NCBI GenBank assembly: GCA_013399895.1
Contig: VXBA01005487.1
Location: 292,705 to 356,704 of the forward strand
DNA length: 64,000 bases
Source of the DNA: Serilophus lunatus
Lineage: Eukaryota; Chordata; Aves; Passeriformes; Eurylaimidae
Direction: 5' to 3'
This document shows positions 39,101-53,842 of this stretch, one piece after another. The translations under genes were made by a program, and so were the position numbers. Numbering within the stretch: the stretch's first letter is position 1; each line of letters opens with the position of its first letter. A model generated the notes under the pieces. That model worked only from the letters and a program-made list of their open reading frames with translations, did no database searches and was not told the DNA's origin.

Positions 39101-40677
39101 TTTATTTAGGTTGCTGAACATGACAAAGGCTTTGCTGTTTTCTGAATGGATGGAGGACCACAGTATTTAAATCTTAAGACGTTTAGTTCTTGAACTGAGA
39201 TATGTTATATTTTATTTTGAATGTGGTATTATTACACTGTACTACAGTAGCCTTTTAAGCTACTTACATCCTGTTTCATTTCTTAACTATTTAGTTAAAA
39301 ATCATTCTTATTTGTGTTTGAGTTTATGTAGTAGTAATAAAAATACCAAGTAATGTTTTTATATGGCTGTTTGTCCCAAAAACTAAAAGGGAAAATAAAT
39401 GGTAATGTGTTTTGTACTTAAAATATCACTATGGAAGTGCCTGGTTTTTGTGTCCTAGCATGTTTTTCATATACTGCATGTATAGCTTAGGGTAATGGAA
39501 AATACAAGATACTGAGTGAAAAACACATGCTACTGTGAAGTCCAAATGAGTTTTTATCTTCATGTTTGAAAAATAAATGAGAGTATTCAAAAAGATTTTG
39601 TGCTTGCATATGATTAAGATCTATTTAATACCTTATGTATTCTCTAAGCTATATATGTCATCTCACATGGTTCATAAAATGTGTATCTGAATGTGTACAT
39701 AAGAGCAGATAGTAATGTACCTTAACACAGTGCTTTAATATATATATATGAATGTTCAGAAGATGAGAAACAGGACATGTTCATCAAGTATACTAAGAAA
39801 ACTAATAGTAATTAGCATTACATTTAGTTTTTCTGCAGTTTAAATGGAAACTATGTCAAACATACATCAATTGTGATTGTGAATTTTCTCTACTTCTTAG
39901 ATCAATTTTATTTTGAACAATATTCTGTGAAATAAGTTGTAACTCCCTAAGGATCTGTGACAGGGTAAAATATTAAAAGTTGTATTACATAGTGTTTCAG
40001 GTATGTACTAGGACAGGTTTTTAAAATACAGACAAGCGGCTGGTTTTGAGTTTCCTTAGACCTCTGCAACTTCTCTAGTAGTACACATTGTTTGATAGTT
40101 TTAGCCTTGAAAGGATAATAGACAAAACAAGCCTATCATCAGTGAGGCCATGGTTAAATAAAACTAATCTATGCAGACATGTGAGGCACTCCAGGTCAAG
40201 AAGGGCTGTGTGTCTCTCTCCTTTTAAAAATCCTGGAGGCTTGAAAGTCTGGCTCCCAAGAGTGACCTTATTGCCAGGCAGTTTGGCAAACTCGTGTGGG
40301 TGTCCATGGAATGGGTAGCACTTTGTTCTTTAAGCAATCTGATTCAGAATCTCTTGCCTACTATTGGTCTGTTACCCATAGATGCAGCAAAATGTATCTA
40401 AATGCTATTAATTTGAACAGCTAAATATTTTCCAAAAGAGTTATGGAAAATGCAAAGTAATATGCATTACCACAGGTCCACGATCTCTTAACTCCAAAGC
40501 TGTATGCTAAAACAAAACAAAGGGAAAGAAGTCACCTACTTTCCTTCCTGTTACCAAGGAGCAGTTACCAAAACATATCTGTCTACTCTGTTGACATGGG
40601 AAAAGGTCTTCAGTAAAATAGTAGTGACAGCAAAATGAACTTTCCTCTGCCTTTTCTTTTCACTTCACTGATGTGGG

Positions 40678-40697
40678 AAAAAAAAAAAAAAAAAAAA
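40678..40697 (+). repeat. Poly-A run (20)
   Basis: Twenty consecutive A in intron 1, with no recognisable element upstream. Confidence 0.95.
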
Positions 40698-42091
40698 GTA
40701 TGTTTATAATAAGACAAAGTGGAAAACAAACTATGTTCTTGAGCTAGATGACGTTGTTGTAGAAATATTAAATCTCACATTTCCTAACCATTTAATCTGG
40801 ATGTGAGTGTTCACAATATTCTGATTTAGTTCTATATTTAATTTTCTAACTGTAATTCTAAAATCACATTTTCTGCATGAACTTCATGAACTAAATCACA
40901 CATGATCACTCTACTGTATAGTGCTTTACTATTAATGGTTTTGTGAGTTTATGTTTCATCTCCTATTCCAATTCTTCGCTTCTTTGATACCTTCTTCCCC
41001 TGATACAGAATTAAAACTTGGAGAGCAAGGTTTTAGAAGAACAAAATAGTATTTGTTTTTTTCTTCCTGTGGTATATGTTAGCAAAGACATGATGGTATT
41101 TTCTCTGCCTGCCACTGTGCTGATGGAGATGATAATTCCAATATTCTGTGTTAATATCAAATCAAAATTGTGAAACTTTAAATTTTTATTTTAATGCACA
41201 TTAAAATTGTGTATTAGTGCACATTATTATTTGATCAATATTCTACAATAATAATTCTAAATACTAACTCTACAGTTTGTTCTGTTGTTATGTTTTGGCT
41301 GTCCAGAACTTCTATTTGCTTTATCAGAAGTAAACAAATTTCAAATAGAAAATTGACTTTTCCAGTAATTATAGCCTACTTACATATTTACTTTTTTGCT
41401 AATCTAAAACTACTGGTGAAGTAAGTGGTTGAGTTTTCTTCTCTTTAATCAGTAGAGGGCTCTACCAAGCCACTGTCATGTTCAGGGCATGGTGGTTGCA
41501 TTTCATTGAGGACTTTCGAGTTATTTGAGTAAATATTTAAGATGTTTGCAGATGAAAGAGGTTCTTCATAGATTTTTATGTTTTTTTTAAAATTTAAAAT
41601 CTCATGTGATGTAGGTATTTCAGGTACTAGTTGCACTTAATGTTGCACTTCTGTAATTGACAAAGTGATACACTGGGGTGGCTTGTACGCATTTATTTTG
41701 AATATGTTTCAACAAAATATCTTGGACCAAAGAGGATCTTGTACTTTAAAAAGCAATAGGCTAAACAGTATAATCTCAATACAACAATTTAAAAAAAGAT
41801 TTGGGAAGAATGAAACAATTTACATTTTCACGCTTCTATTCCAGTGGATTCCTCAATTCTTTTAAAAAAATTTCCTTTGAATGCTTGTCCAGCATATTCT
41901 TTTATATGCTGCTTTTATTAGTTAAAGCCGGATAGAATCAGGGATAACTTATATTGGTTTCTATCATGTTCAACTCTAGGACAGACATCTGCTGTGATTT
42001 AAACAAATAGAAGTCCTACTACCCCAAGGGAAACTCTCCAAATTTTCTATGGATAAAGTCATGCAATCCAGGAAGAAAAAAGAAAAATTTG

Positions 42092-42111
42092 AAAAAAAAA
42101 AAAAAAAAAAA
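42092..42111 (+). repeat. Poly-A run (20)
   Basis: Twenty A in a broader A/G-rich stretch (about 42070-42125). Confidence 0.95.
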
Positions 42112-43178
42112 GAGGGGAAAAAACTAAAATCATTAAAATGAAGAAACAGTTTGTTCCCGTAGTTGCATTTTCCTCTTACAACTATTTGGTGCATCATAAA
42201 TTAAGCAAGTGTGGCTATTAACTTGATTCATACTCTTTCACAATACATTGTTGCTGCTCTGGAGAGAGATTTCAGACACTGCTGGACAAGCAGAAAAGAG
42301 ATGTCATGAAACAAGTACAGTTGGAATGAGCAAATAAAGGAAACTTTAGAAACAGCCAATATAATATGTGGAAAACATTTTCTAAATGAGAAATAAAGGC
42401 ATATAACTTAAAAAGCTAAAATTGCAGCTTATAGTTTCTAGTACTGTTAAAGTTGTTATGACATAACTTTTAGCCCACAATACTGACTAGTCTTGCATAG
42501 GAGGGATTTTACTGCAGAAGGAAAGATCCTACCTGTTTCTTGCTGTGGGGTTGTTTACTTCCATAGGAATATAATATCATGTATAAATACAATAATAGAT
42601 AAGCTGCACACATATGTTGCAGTGAAGTGGTTTAAATTTTAAATGTTTGGCTAGATCTGCATTTTGAATTTACTTTCTTGCAAATCCAGTAGTTAATAAA
42701 GTATTATTGCTCTGACTGGAAAAAAGTGGCCTGTGAAATTTCAGGTGCTTGACTGGTCACATTTGAAAACATAGCTAAGTACATGATGTCAGATCTTGTT
42801 TTCAAAGAGGACAAAGCAAGCCTGGGATCATCTAGTTCGGTGATGCTAATCATATATGGCCAGGATAAACATAAAAGGGAAAGAGTAGGGAAGATAGGTT
42901 CATGTTTTAGTTCCAGGTTTTGATTGGCCCTTTACTACCTACATGACGGCAATTCGACAACCATCTCTGATGAATAATAGAAAATAAGCAGCTACAGTTT
43001 GTGTTTTACTCTGTCAAACTCCCTGAACCTTCTTCTGCCTTATGCATCTGCTGCCAGTGCTGTTGAGTCAGCAGCTTATTTCAATTCCAGTAATCAAAAC
43101 TCTGAAAAATTACTTTTCTACTTTTGTTTACCCCACAAAAACAGCTTCTATCAACATAATCTCCTTTCATTTTGAGGA

Positions 43179-43520
43179 ATCATAGGATCATTAAGGTTGG
43201 AAAAAACCTCAAAGATCATCTAGTCCAACCTTTGTCTGAACACATCCATGTGAACTAAACCGTTGCAATAAGTGCTATGTCCAATTATTTCCTGAACACT
43301 TCCAGGGATGGTGGGTGATTCTACAACTTCCCTGGACAGCCCATTCCAATGCTTAGCCACCCTTTCAGTGAAGAAATTCTTCTTGATTTCCAACCTGAAG
43401 CTCCCCTGGCAGAGCTTGAGGCCATTTCATCTTCCTCTGTCCCTAGTTACCTCTGTTCTTCTTCCTTTTCCCTGGTAGAAATCTACCCTTGTGTCTGAAA
43501 GGCTTTAATTTCTGTCCAAG
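43179..43520 (-). mobile_element. CR1 LINE 3' fragment, antisense
   Basis: It begins with 'aatcataggatcattaagg', continues 'ttggaaaaaacctcaaagat' and 'catctagtccaacc', then 'acttccagggatggtgg', 'cagcccattccaatgctta' and 'aagaaattcttcttgat'. This is the reverse complement of the canonical CR1 3' end and ORF2 C-terminus. It sits in DOK6 intron 1, antisense to the gene. Confidence 0.92.
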
Positions 43521-45341
43521 GTCACAGGACTCTGGACTTACCAAGCCTTACTGGCAGCTGGAAAAATTACATTTGGCAGCATGACCATTTTCTTTGGAGT
43601 TCAGTGAATGCCAGCACACTGTTCACGCTTTGCTCTTAGTTATTATCTTCTCTACTGGAGGCCTACAGAACTGGACAATTAAGATTACATTTCTCTTGGT
43701 TTCATCTGAACAAACACTCATCATATTACCTGTTTGTCAGTGTTGTAAATTCCCTTTTCTCTAGCAGAAGAAGTGGAGGTGATATACAAATCATAAGCAG
43801 TAATGCTTAGGACACCTTTTATTCATTGTTATTAAATAAATCAAACCATTATTGTTAATAGCAGACAACAATTCACACAACATGTTTACTTACTTTCTCA
43901 CACAGTTTACTCATGCGCTTGCTTACAGTTACTCAGCAAGAGGAGTGGTGGGAAGCCCATGTGTCTGTTTGCCCCGAAGCAGTGCAGCCTTGCCAGGAGG
44001 GGCTTCTAGGCAGTTTCATGGGACCTCTTCACTCATGAGGTCTGCAAATGATGCTGTAGTCTCTGTCTGCGTGTACCAGCCACTTTTTTCTTGGGTGGCA
44101 TGAGTTGTATATCTTGCTGTTTGTGTGTGCCCATGGTCTTGTCCTTCTAACAGCAAGTCAGCGTCATGACTGCATGACAGCTCTTGCAGTCTCACCGGGA
44201 CAGTTCATCTCCAGAGCTTGTCAGGCCTTGGTAAACTTTCATATGCTGCTTTCTCAACAACATTAGAGTTCAAATGTGTTTCCTCTCTTTGTACAGTTTT
44301 TGCTAACTAGTTTCTCCATTCAAACATACAAGAGCCTTGATGGCACCCAGGATGTCATATGGGTTGATTGGCTTCTATGTGATTCTTGTCTCATCAGTTG
44401 AGAGTAATGTTTTTCGAGCTCTGTGTTCATGTTTCACTCCCACTTTTCTGCCTTCCCTTTTGGTAATGATCATCAGTATTAGATTAAAACTGAATAAGAA
44501 CCTTCCAGCAAGTGGAATTGATGCAAAACTAAGTGCTGAGTGAGAAGACAACCCATGCAGAGTGAAACCGTGCCAAGGTCTTTATTTGTGAATTACAGAA
44601 ACATGTGATAAGAGTCTTATTTATGGAATTCAGAATCAGTGTCTTCTCTTGTAGTTAATGTAGCTGCTCAGCAAAATTCTCTATGTATTTTTTAGGTTTT
44701 TTGACTGTGTGTTTATGCAGTGATGTTACAATGATGGGAAAGCAAGCAGGAGGTTGATTGAACACAACATTTAAAGCTCAGCTTGTTTTGAGAAGGTTTG
44801 TAAGTGCAGATTAACTCAAAACATATCCTATTCTGCATACCAGTTCAAACACTGTAAAAGTCTGTTTATCTTTGTAGTTCTTCCTCTTAAATGAAATTGC
44901 TACACAGATTTCATATCTTAAGGTGAATTAGATGAATACTTCTCTTTACTGATAGTAGTTTTGGAAACCTTGTTGCATAACAGAACATGTATTTACGCTA
45001 GTGAATATAAACGTATTTTATCGTTTAACCTTATAATCTATAGCTTTTCATACCTGAATGAAATGCTGATTTGTTAAATGGATACTTCTTTCAATTGTTT
45101 TATAATTTCTAACAAAACCTTAAACATTTGTATCAATTAAAGGACAATATTTGACATTTGCAACTCAATGTCGTAATCAAGTTAAACTATAATTTCTTGT
45201 TGCAAAGATAAACAAAAAAGAAATTACCTGTGTGAGTAATAGAGTTTCACTATGAAGAGCTGCAAATTGATATTTTTGTCTAAACTCTAAAATTCATTAC
45301 TATGATAGCTAAGCATGTAGATAGTGAGGGAAATGAGAAAG

Positions 45342-45362
45342 AATCAAGAATCAAGAATCAAG
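45342..45362 (+). repeat. Three tandem copies of AATCAAG
   Basis: An exact 7-base unit is repeated three times in otherwise unique AT-rich intron sequence. Confidence 0.95.
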
Positions 45363-46134
45363 TAAAGGAATATACTTAATTTTACCAAAATTACTTTAGA
45401 CAAATTGTCAAATGCAATTTAATTGATTTGAAAAATTCTTTAAGATGTGTCTCTGCAACTCTGCTTAGAAGGCCATGCATAAGCCACATAGTGAGGACTT
45501 CACCTATTTAAAGCATTTTTGAATTGTCAGTCAGTGAATTACCAGCTGTACACTGTTTTGAAATTACTGTAGTATGTGCTATGACAAGCTTCCTGCATGC
45601 GTGTTTCTGCAGTGTTCCTCAAGACTTTTGTTGTACAATAAACCTCTGGAATTACAGTTGGTGGCTTAGAGTCAGATTTCCTATATAAAAAGGAAGATCT
45701 TGATTCCATTCTGGGATTTAAGCCATTGTTATCTCATGTAGGATAGGATTTTCCTTCCTTGTGTTATGTGATTTTTAATCTTCCCATCAAAAATGGGAAC
45801 ATATGTTGTTATCTTCTCACAGAAAACTGAACCTAAGAACTTATTACATAACACTGCAAGAAATTGAATTATGTGGCTTTAAGACTAACTGAAGTATGTT
45901 AATTTGTGGGTGCACTTGTGCTCTTGGATTTAATGTTTTCTTGTTTTTAATTGAGGAATATTGATACCTCAAGCATTCCTTGGCTTTTAAAAAACAGTTT
46001 CACAATTTTATGTCTGAAAGGCTTTTGAACAATTTTTTGCAGTATTGCCATGCCACTGTCTTAGACTATCAGTGCTTTTAATTCTTAGAAGACAAGTCTT
46101 CCTGAAATATGTGTCTACTACAAGTAGACACAAG

Positions 46135-46156
46135 TACCCACAAGTATTTGTGGGTA
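46135..46156. repeat. Perfect 9-bp inverted repeat with 4-base loop
   Basis: TACCCACAA and TTGTGGGTA flank a GTAT loop. Stem is perfect but short; flanking CAAGTA repeats add local redundancy. Confidence 0.9.
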
Positions 46157-49100
46157 TATTCCTTGAAGCTTATTAAATTATACTGAACAATTTTATGTCG
46201 AGTTCTGGTTCCACATACCATTTCACTATCCTTTTCTTATAAATACATCAGTCTAACATACTGAAATTAAAGGAGAGCTGTGCTGACTTTAATGTACATA
46301 TCTGAGCACATGAGTAGCAAAGGACTGAGAGGAGAAATATATCTTTAATTTTACATATGATCTAATATGAAGTTGACTCTCCATGTAGAATTAATTCCAG
46401 GACACTGCTAGTGGTCCTTCAGAAACCACTCAGGAAGGGATAGAGGTTGTTCTTCCCGAACAATGAATTTGGTGACCACAGGGCTACATGAAGAAGAATT
46501 TTGCATAGGATATCTATAAGTCTCCCTGTTTTGAGAGTAGTTGGACATCCCTTCTATTCAAGCCCTGATAGACATTTAAAAGTCTTACAGTAGTGGCATC
46601 CAAAGATGATTTGCACAAACTGGAAAATGTTTTACGTATTGGTTAAGTGTATTGTGTGCAACTCAGTGTGGCTCAGTGACAAGTCATGCAGTAAATAATC
46701 CGTATGTCTATGTGTTGGAAGATTTGACTGAGCACTAAGCAGATCATCCAAGGAGAATGGCAGTCAGATGGGGAAAGACCCATTCTGGACAAGCACTTTG
46801 TCTATATGTTTGTTAATACACCATCACTGTGATAGAGCTGTTGTGTGCATTGTTTTATATTATTTTATACCTGTAAGACTGCACAGGAGAGATGCCCATT
46901 CTCCTCGTGGTGCCATGCTGTGAATTAAGAAGGGAGGTTTGTGCTGAGGGTGCCAATTGGTGCAAAATGTAATGATGTGTTTACCTGCCAGAAATGAGTT
47001 CTAAGTGTGCATGTCATCTGTTTCAAGCAACCAGCAATCCCCTATACTGCTTTCAACAAGAGTGGGTGAGCCTAGGCATGCAAAACTATTAAGTCTTAAT
47101 GTTCTTTTGAGTTAAGTCTTGCATTCTTCAAGTTTTTCAGTAGAATCTAACCCAAATCCTAAGATCTAAAGGATATTTTTACTCAGAATCTTTTAACACC
47201 TGTCTTTATGTAAAAAAACACAGCTGTATGAAACCCATCTTCAAGTGTTGAAACTCTTTTCCGCCCCTCACACCCGTAATAAAATTCCCTGCCATTTCTT
47301 CTGATCTTTTAGAGCAAAGAAACCAATTTGTATAATATAAATTGGTTTTGTTCTTGTTAGTATTCAGTAACAAGATTAAAATAATTTAGCAACTATTTTT
47401 AGCTTGGTTTGCATTCATAGGGCTGTTTTAATCAACATGACTTTAGAAAGGGTCCATTATGTTAATCTTATGTTAAGCTGCAGATGAAATAATTCCGGAT
47501 TAATGTCATCAAGGTGTGCTTTGAAGGTGGGAGAGTAGGTCTTACATAGATAACAGCCATATTAATAGATGAGCACGTGATTTTTCATACAAAAATAGGA
47601 TCAATTTTCCTTTGGTTATGCATTTACATGAGACTGACCCTTTTTTAGCATGGGTAAGTTGCGCTGAGTAAGGATGCTCATAGAAGAATAGGAATCAAAT
47701 TGTCTCTTTACACTAGAGATTCAATTTAATATACTACTATATAATAAGAAAGTAGTTGCTTCAAAACTAATATAACAATGTTATTTTAAAGGTGACCTTT
47801 ATAAGAGCATGGTGTGGAACTTCCATTGCAAGTCTAACTTACTTCCTCATTTTTTTCTTCCTTTTATCCTGACTTTCAGTGGTTTGTTAACTAATGTCCT
47901 ACCTTCTTTACCAGAGGTCTATATCATTTCATCTCTGTTTTCCTCTTTAATTACTCCAGAAGTTACCCTGAAGACCATGTTGTCCATTTTATGCCTTGCT
48001 CACAATGACTAAAATGACCGGAGTTGCCTTCCTATTTTAATTTTCATCAGTAAAATACAGATGAGGTTAGTTAAACAAGACAGAACATACCTTTTCTCTT
48101 TAACAAGACTAGGACTTGTCAGTAACAGTAGTTACAGTATGAACTCATCTATCAAAAATCCTGGGTGCCTGGCTCATTTAAACAGATCTTCAAGTAGAAG
48201 TATAAATTTGCATGCCTAACCTTAAGCACATAGAATTCAGTGAATAAACATACTAATAGGGCAAACTCAATCCCTTTTAATGAACATATACATATGCTAA
48301 TTAGTAATATAATATGTTGGCTGGTTTTTAATTGTGAAATGAAAGTCTTTCATTTGTCACTTTCAAAGCATCTGGTCCACTAGTCACATGTGGGAATGCA
48401 TGTCTTCTACTAATTTATAGAGCTTTTGTAACTACAAATAGTTTTCTGTAATTCTTTCTACTGACAAAAAAATGCAATTAAAATTTGTCATCCTAGGGAG
48501 AAAAATCTTCTTAGGGGATTATGCCACTTAGGTCATAGTTAGACAAAGTATTTTAGCCCTGTTTAGTAGTTTATTCTATTTATTATTAAGACAATGCAAT
48601 TTCAGGTGCACTAAATACAGAGTGCTTATACATTTTCTCATTATTAATGGGTTTATTAATTTTCACATTAATGGGTTCTTCACTTCAGAAAATACGGTCT
48701 AGGTTCTTTATAAAATTTCAGGTTTAAGTCAGACTTTTCTATTGTATGTACAAATGTATCTATGCATATAATGATGAAAGTATTGAGTTACACATTCTGA
48801 TTCTAATTATTGTGTGGTGTAATATTTTATATAAATAAGCCCAAAGCAGAATTCCAGTTTTAAATTCCTGGAGTATCATAATTGATCATCATTTGCAGTT
48901 TGTACTTGTTCTAGACCATAAATATGTTATTCAATAAAACACAGTTTTAGATGTCATTTGATTCCTTGCTGGAGTGTAACTGAGGAATTGTAGCAGAAAT
49001 ACGTTTGAAGAAAGCAAAGGGAATGCAAAACAGAAAATAAGTGATAGTAACAAAATACTTAATAATATTGATGAATAGTTTCAAATGTGAGTTCATAATA

Positions 49101-52100
49101 GCCTATAAAGTTCACAGTTGAAATATTATGCATATGTTATGGATTTTTCTCCTTAATGTTTAGGAGCTAGAGTGGATAAATTGCAAGACACTGAATGCAT
49201 ATAGAAAGGAAAAATGTTATTTATATAAGGGAATAGAATGCTGCTATTAATCTTGTTATAAAAAATTATCTGAAAATTTAAAAAAACCCTTTTTCTGACA
49301 TTGTGCCTAGGATTAGTCTGCGCTTCAGTTTCTGCTGAATTCTTTAAGGCCAGGTAATAATGTTACATTTTTGTGAGGTTTTTTAATTGTTCGATATGTC
49401 TTTTAAAGTAGCATAAACATGGAAAGTCTCTGGTTTGGGGGGGGAAAGAAAACAAAAAGATTTGTAGAACATAAAAAGATTAAAAGTGAAGTATTTTTAC
49501 AGAAATATGGAATGTCGATTTGATTAATTGCACCGTATCAGAGAAGGTAAAAATTAAAGCTAAGAATAAAAGCATCAGTATAGTTAGTGTCTAGGCACAC
49601 ACTTCATACAATTTCATAATTTTGAATAACACAACAAATACAATTACCTTATTTATGTTTCTTGTATTAGTGGAAGCAGCCTCAGGCAGAAGTTTTTATT
49701 CTGCTTTCAACTAAGAACCTACTTTATACTCTGTGCTTTAAAACCTGCAAAATCTTGCAAACAATTAATTACAGAGTTAAAAAATAAAACACCTCCCCCC
49801 CAAACTAACAAACATTTCTAATAAGCCTCCTAACACTTATTATATGAGCCCTGATAACAACTGGTTTCTGTGATGGTATAGCAGTACTCTAGTAATAGTG
49901 CTGTAGTTCAAATTAATGTTTACACATAAAATGCTGTTGTCAGAAAACCAAGACTCTTGTTTTGAACATAAATGACAATTAAACACAGTCCTAACAGAGG
50001 AAAATTCACATTGTTGAATTAGAATGAAAATTAGGTAATTTTTTTAAAGTGTATTTTCAACTTTCACGTTTATCAGATGGATGTCTGTAAAAGTAAAAAC
50101 ATGAATGAATTGATTTTGAGAGGAAAATGCATCAGAATTGGAGAATATAAAGAATGCAGACAAACATTTGAAAAATTCTGCAATTATATGTGCTGGGGAA
50201 CCGTGTTATTCAACAAATGCTCCTTTTACTCAGACTACTTTTTAGATAACTGCCTGAAATTCATAAGGAAGATCATTTATGAAATATTAAGATATCATCA
50301 TGACAGTTGAAATACAGTGCTACAGGGTTCACTGCATAAAAATTATATCATTCTGTTGGCTTTGAAACCTTTTATGATACTTCTTGGAGGCCTCACAACA
50401 TTAATATTAAATTAAAAAAATTATTCAAAAAATAAGTGGGATAGCATGTCTTTGCAAATGGCAAACGGTTAAACAGAAAAGGGATGAAGCCATAAAAAAA
50501 CCCAAGTCCATTTCATTTCCCTAGTGTAGTCAATAATGCTTATCAATGTATTTCTGTCAGAATTTACGGTTCTTCATTTCAAATTTTAATTATTATTCCC
50601 CACTCTTATTGATCAATGGAAAATACTTATGTAGAAGTCTTTCAAGATGAGGTACTGTCACATTTTCCAATTCCTTTTTTCTTCTGCCATTTCTTTCCTT
50701 CAAAAGTGTCTCTCCTGAACAAGTTTCTGGGGAAAAGATGGGGCATAATACCAACAGGTGTGTGTGAATGCCTTTAAGAAGTACAAAAGTGATGGGCTTG
50801 TTGCAAATCAGATGGGTGACAGTAAGAAAAACAAAATTTTTTTCTGAAGCACAGCTTGCCCTTTCATTATGATTCATAGCTATAGAGTAATATTTTCTTT
50901 CGGTTGGTGGAGGACTTAAATGATATTTACTATATGGTGGACTAGTCTTTATGTGACCTTTAGCTATCATCATGTTCTTGAGAAAGATAGCAACAGCATT
51001 GCTTCTTTTTTAGCATTGCTGTGTCAGGGATGAATCATAGCGTTCCTTATCCTTCCTTTGCGCTGATAAATACAGTGATCATTCATTTCTGATCCTCACT
51101 CAACTCAGGACTGTAAAGCTGGGCAGAGAAAAAGCAAGTTGTCATCATTAGGAAAATGACAGTTTGACAAGTAAAAACAATTCTTTTTGATTTCGAGGTA
51201 AGATAGAATGAATGTCCCTTAGGTGGGGTTAAGAGATTGCTTGTCCCCTGGGTGATGGTTGCACACTCAATTTAAGATATAAAAAGATTGATCCTAAGTC
51301 CTCAGAAATCAATGATTGTTAATTTTTTTCCTGCCTTAATGGACCTTTTTTGTGTCATAACTTTCTGTCTTGGAAAATTTGATCGATTTTTTAAGCACTT
51401 TCAGTAACTGTATAATCCTTCCTTCCTCTTTTATCATAATACACCAGACAGATTTGAAACATAGCATATATATCTTGCTTTCAATCATAAAATAACTTAT
51501 TGTTTTGTTTTGTAGAAACCTTATTCTGATACCTACATGGAATAGATCCTACAACCACTTACTTCCTAAGTAGTTGGTACCTGTGAAACCACTTATGTGA
51601 GATACTGCATAATGGCACGGCATAGCCCTAAAGCTCATTCTGCTGGTTCTATTTGTTGGGGATGTGACTGTCATTGTAACTGTGCCGCCGTTTAGCTAGG
51701 CAGCAAATGGCATGGTGACATATGTAAACAATTTACACAGAATGATAAAGTACTTTGAGTTTGGATGCTATATTATCATAAATTGCATTTTTTTGGCTAC
51801 TGACATATTGTATGAGACTTTGAATATGTATTTGCGAGGGACACTTTGAGTGTCTAGAGTATCTACTTTTCAAGAACATTTTGATTAAATTAGTGCCCAT
51901 TTTCTTACTCATTATTTATGCCATAGATATTTTTAAAAGTGTTTTTTCACTATATTATCTTTAATAATAGAAAGTATTTCCTCTTTACAGTTTCGTTCAG
52001 TCTTGTTTTTCACTAGAATATTCCATGAATTGTCATGCCTATGTTTCAGTATATTCACGGAACATTTTATGCTGGGTATTAACTGATTAATCCTCCTGCT

Positions 52101-53127
52101 TGAAGATTATGAAGTCCTCAAATCTGCGTATAATTCAACAAATCCAGATTAAAAAGCTTTTAAGCATTGAGAACCATGGATCTCTTGGGGAGTTGAACAA
52201 TTATTTCATTTTTTTGCCAAGGAAACCAAGTCATTAAGAATCATCATGTGCTTTAAGTTCTCTGAAGCCAGAGAGCTGACTGACAATATTGCCTGTTTCT
52301 CATTTGCTTGATCATTTATTTCTTTCCAGCTGGCTCCTTACAAGTTGATTTTGAAGAGCTCTTCCCACACCAACGTACTCATTCACACAAGAAGGATACA
52401 GCCAGTTTGCACAGATACCTAAACTTTATGAACCAACAGAATAATTTCTTTCATTTTATTTTGACCCTTCCCTTCTCATTTTTTTTTTTTTAAATGGCAG
52501 CTGAAAAATTAACTCTAAAATGAAGAATACACACTAGTATCATACAAGTTAGTCCAGAGATAACTATTTTCTATTTTGAGATATGAATTCTGAACTATAT
52601 TAATTCTGATTTGAAAGGCCTCAAAAAAGTCTGTAGTTTCTAAAATTCAACTGATCCCAATCTGTCTGTTTTGCTATGTGAGTTTTGTGCAAGTTACATT
52701 CTAGTTACCCAAGTGCTGGCTGGTTCATATTTTTTTTTTAATCATTCCATGTGTATAAATGCATTTTATCCTTTTTCTCAATCCCCCTCTGTTTTAGAAG
52801 AGGCTTTTGGGTGTGGTGTTTTATTTGCTGTTTTTTCCTTTTTGAAAGGAGTATCTTCAAAGTGGCTTACAGTAAAAATTGTGTTTAATACCAATGGGCC
52901 TGGACCATGATTAAGTGATGACTTAGAATGACAAGCTGCCGTCTTTAAGCATCCACATACAAGACTTCCAAAGGAAGTAAGAGGAGAGTTTAGTCATTAA
53001 TCAGTGATTTATCCTAGATGGTATATCATTCATACCTATGATCACTGAAAGTATTTGGAATCATACTAGCATACTAAAGTTTTGGGGTTTTTTAAGGCAA
53101 ACATATTTTTTTTGGCTGTTTGTTGCC

Positions 53128-53193
53128 ATGTAGGTTGGACTTGATGATCGCTAAGGTCTATTCTAATCTTGCTGATACTGTGAAACTGTGATA
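53128..53193 (+). mobile_element. CR1 3' tail remnant, sense
   Basis: 'Ggttggacttgatgatcgct' followed by 'aaggtctattctaatcttg' and 'actgtgaaactgtga' matches only the last 60-70 bases of a CR1, with degenerate tail octamers. It is a heavily 5'-truncated copy. Confidence 0.75.
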
Positions 53194-53799
53194 ACAGTGT
53201 TTCTTGCAAAATATGATCTGTTTATTGTCCCTGAAAACATGGAGTTATGTATGATTGCCCAGGTCGAGGCTGAATAGATCTGACTATTCAGTCCTCTGTT
53301 CTTTGCACTGGGCTCCTTGCATTTAGTTGAGTTAGGTAAATCACCTGTCAGGAACTTGAGTGAATTTGGAAATCTGCAATAAAACTAGAGATGGATACCT
53401 GTAAGGTACAACTCATCCCAGATCTCATGGAGACATGGGCCACAGTTCTGAGATGCTCCTCTGCGTGTACTGCATGGGAAATCCCAGGCAGAAGTCAAGG
53501 ACGCTGAAGATAATATTGGGTAATCATGAAATCCTGAGTGAAATATTGTTAATAAGACTGTGAGACAGAAAGTAAACATAACAGAAAAACTTCTGCTTTT
53601 TAGAATTTTGTGCTGCTCTAACTCACATGGGAATGTAATACTTTGATAAGTGCTTTCTTCTCGTTTTTGTTTTTTTTTTTTGTTACAGTAATAATTAAAG
53701 ATGGTGCATTCCCTACATTAGCAGGAATTTTAATGGTTGTATCAAGGAGAAAATTTGCCAAGAACAATACCCTTTGAATCACTTAAGGATAATTAGCCT

Positions 53800-53842
53800 C
53801 TTTTCTTTTTTTTTTTCTTTTTTTTTTTTTTCTTTCTCTTTT
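53800..53842 (+). repeat. Polypyrimidine (T/C) tract
   Basis: A run of T with interspersed C, ending in 'ctttctcttttt' and then AAG. Despite resembling a splice acceptor tract, no coding exon follows. Confidence 0.9.

Noticed and set aside
41449..41460. CTCF-core-like motif TCAGTAGAGGGC
   Set aside because: It matches 11 of 12 consensus positions, but a few such matches are expected by chance in 64 kb counted on both strands.
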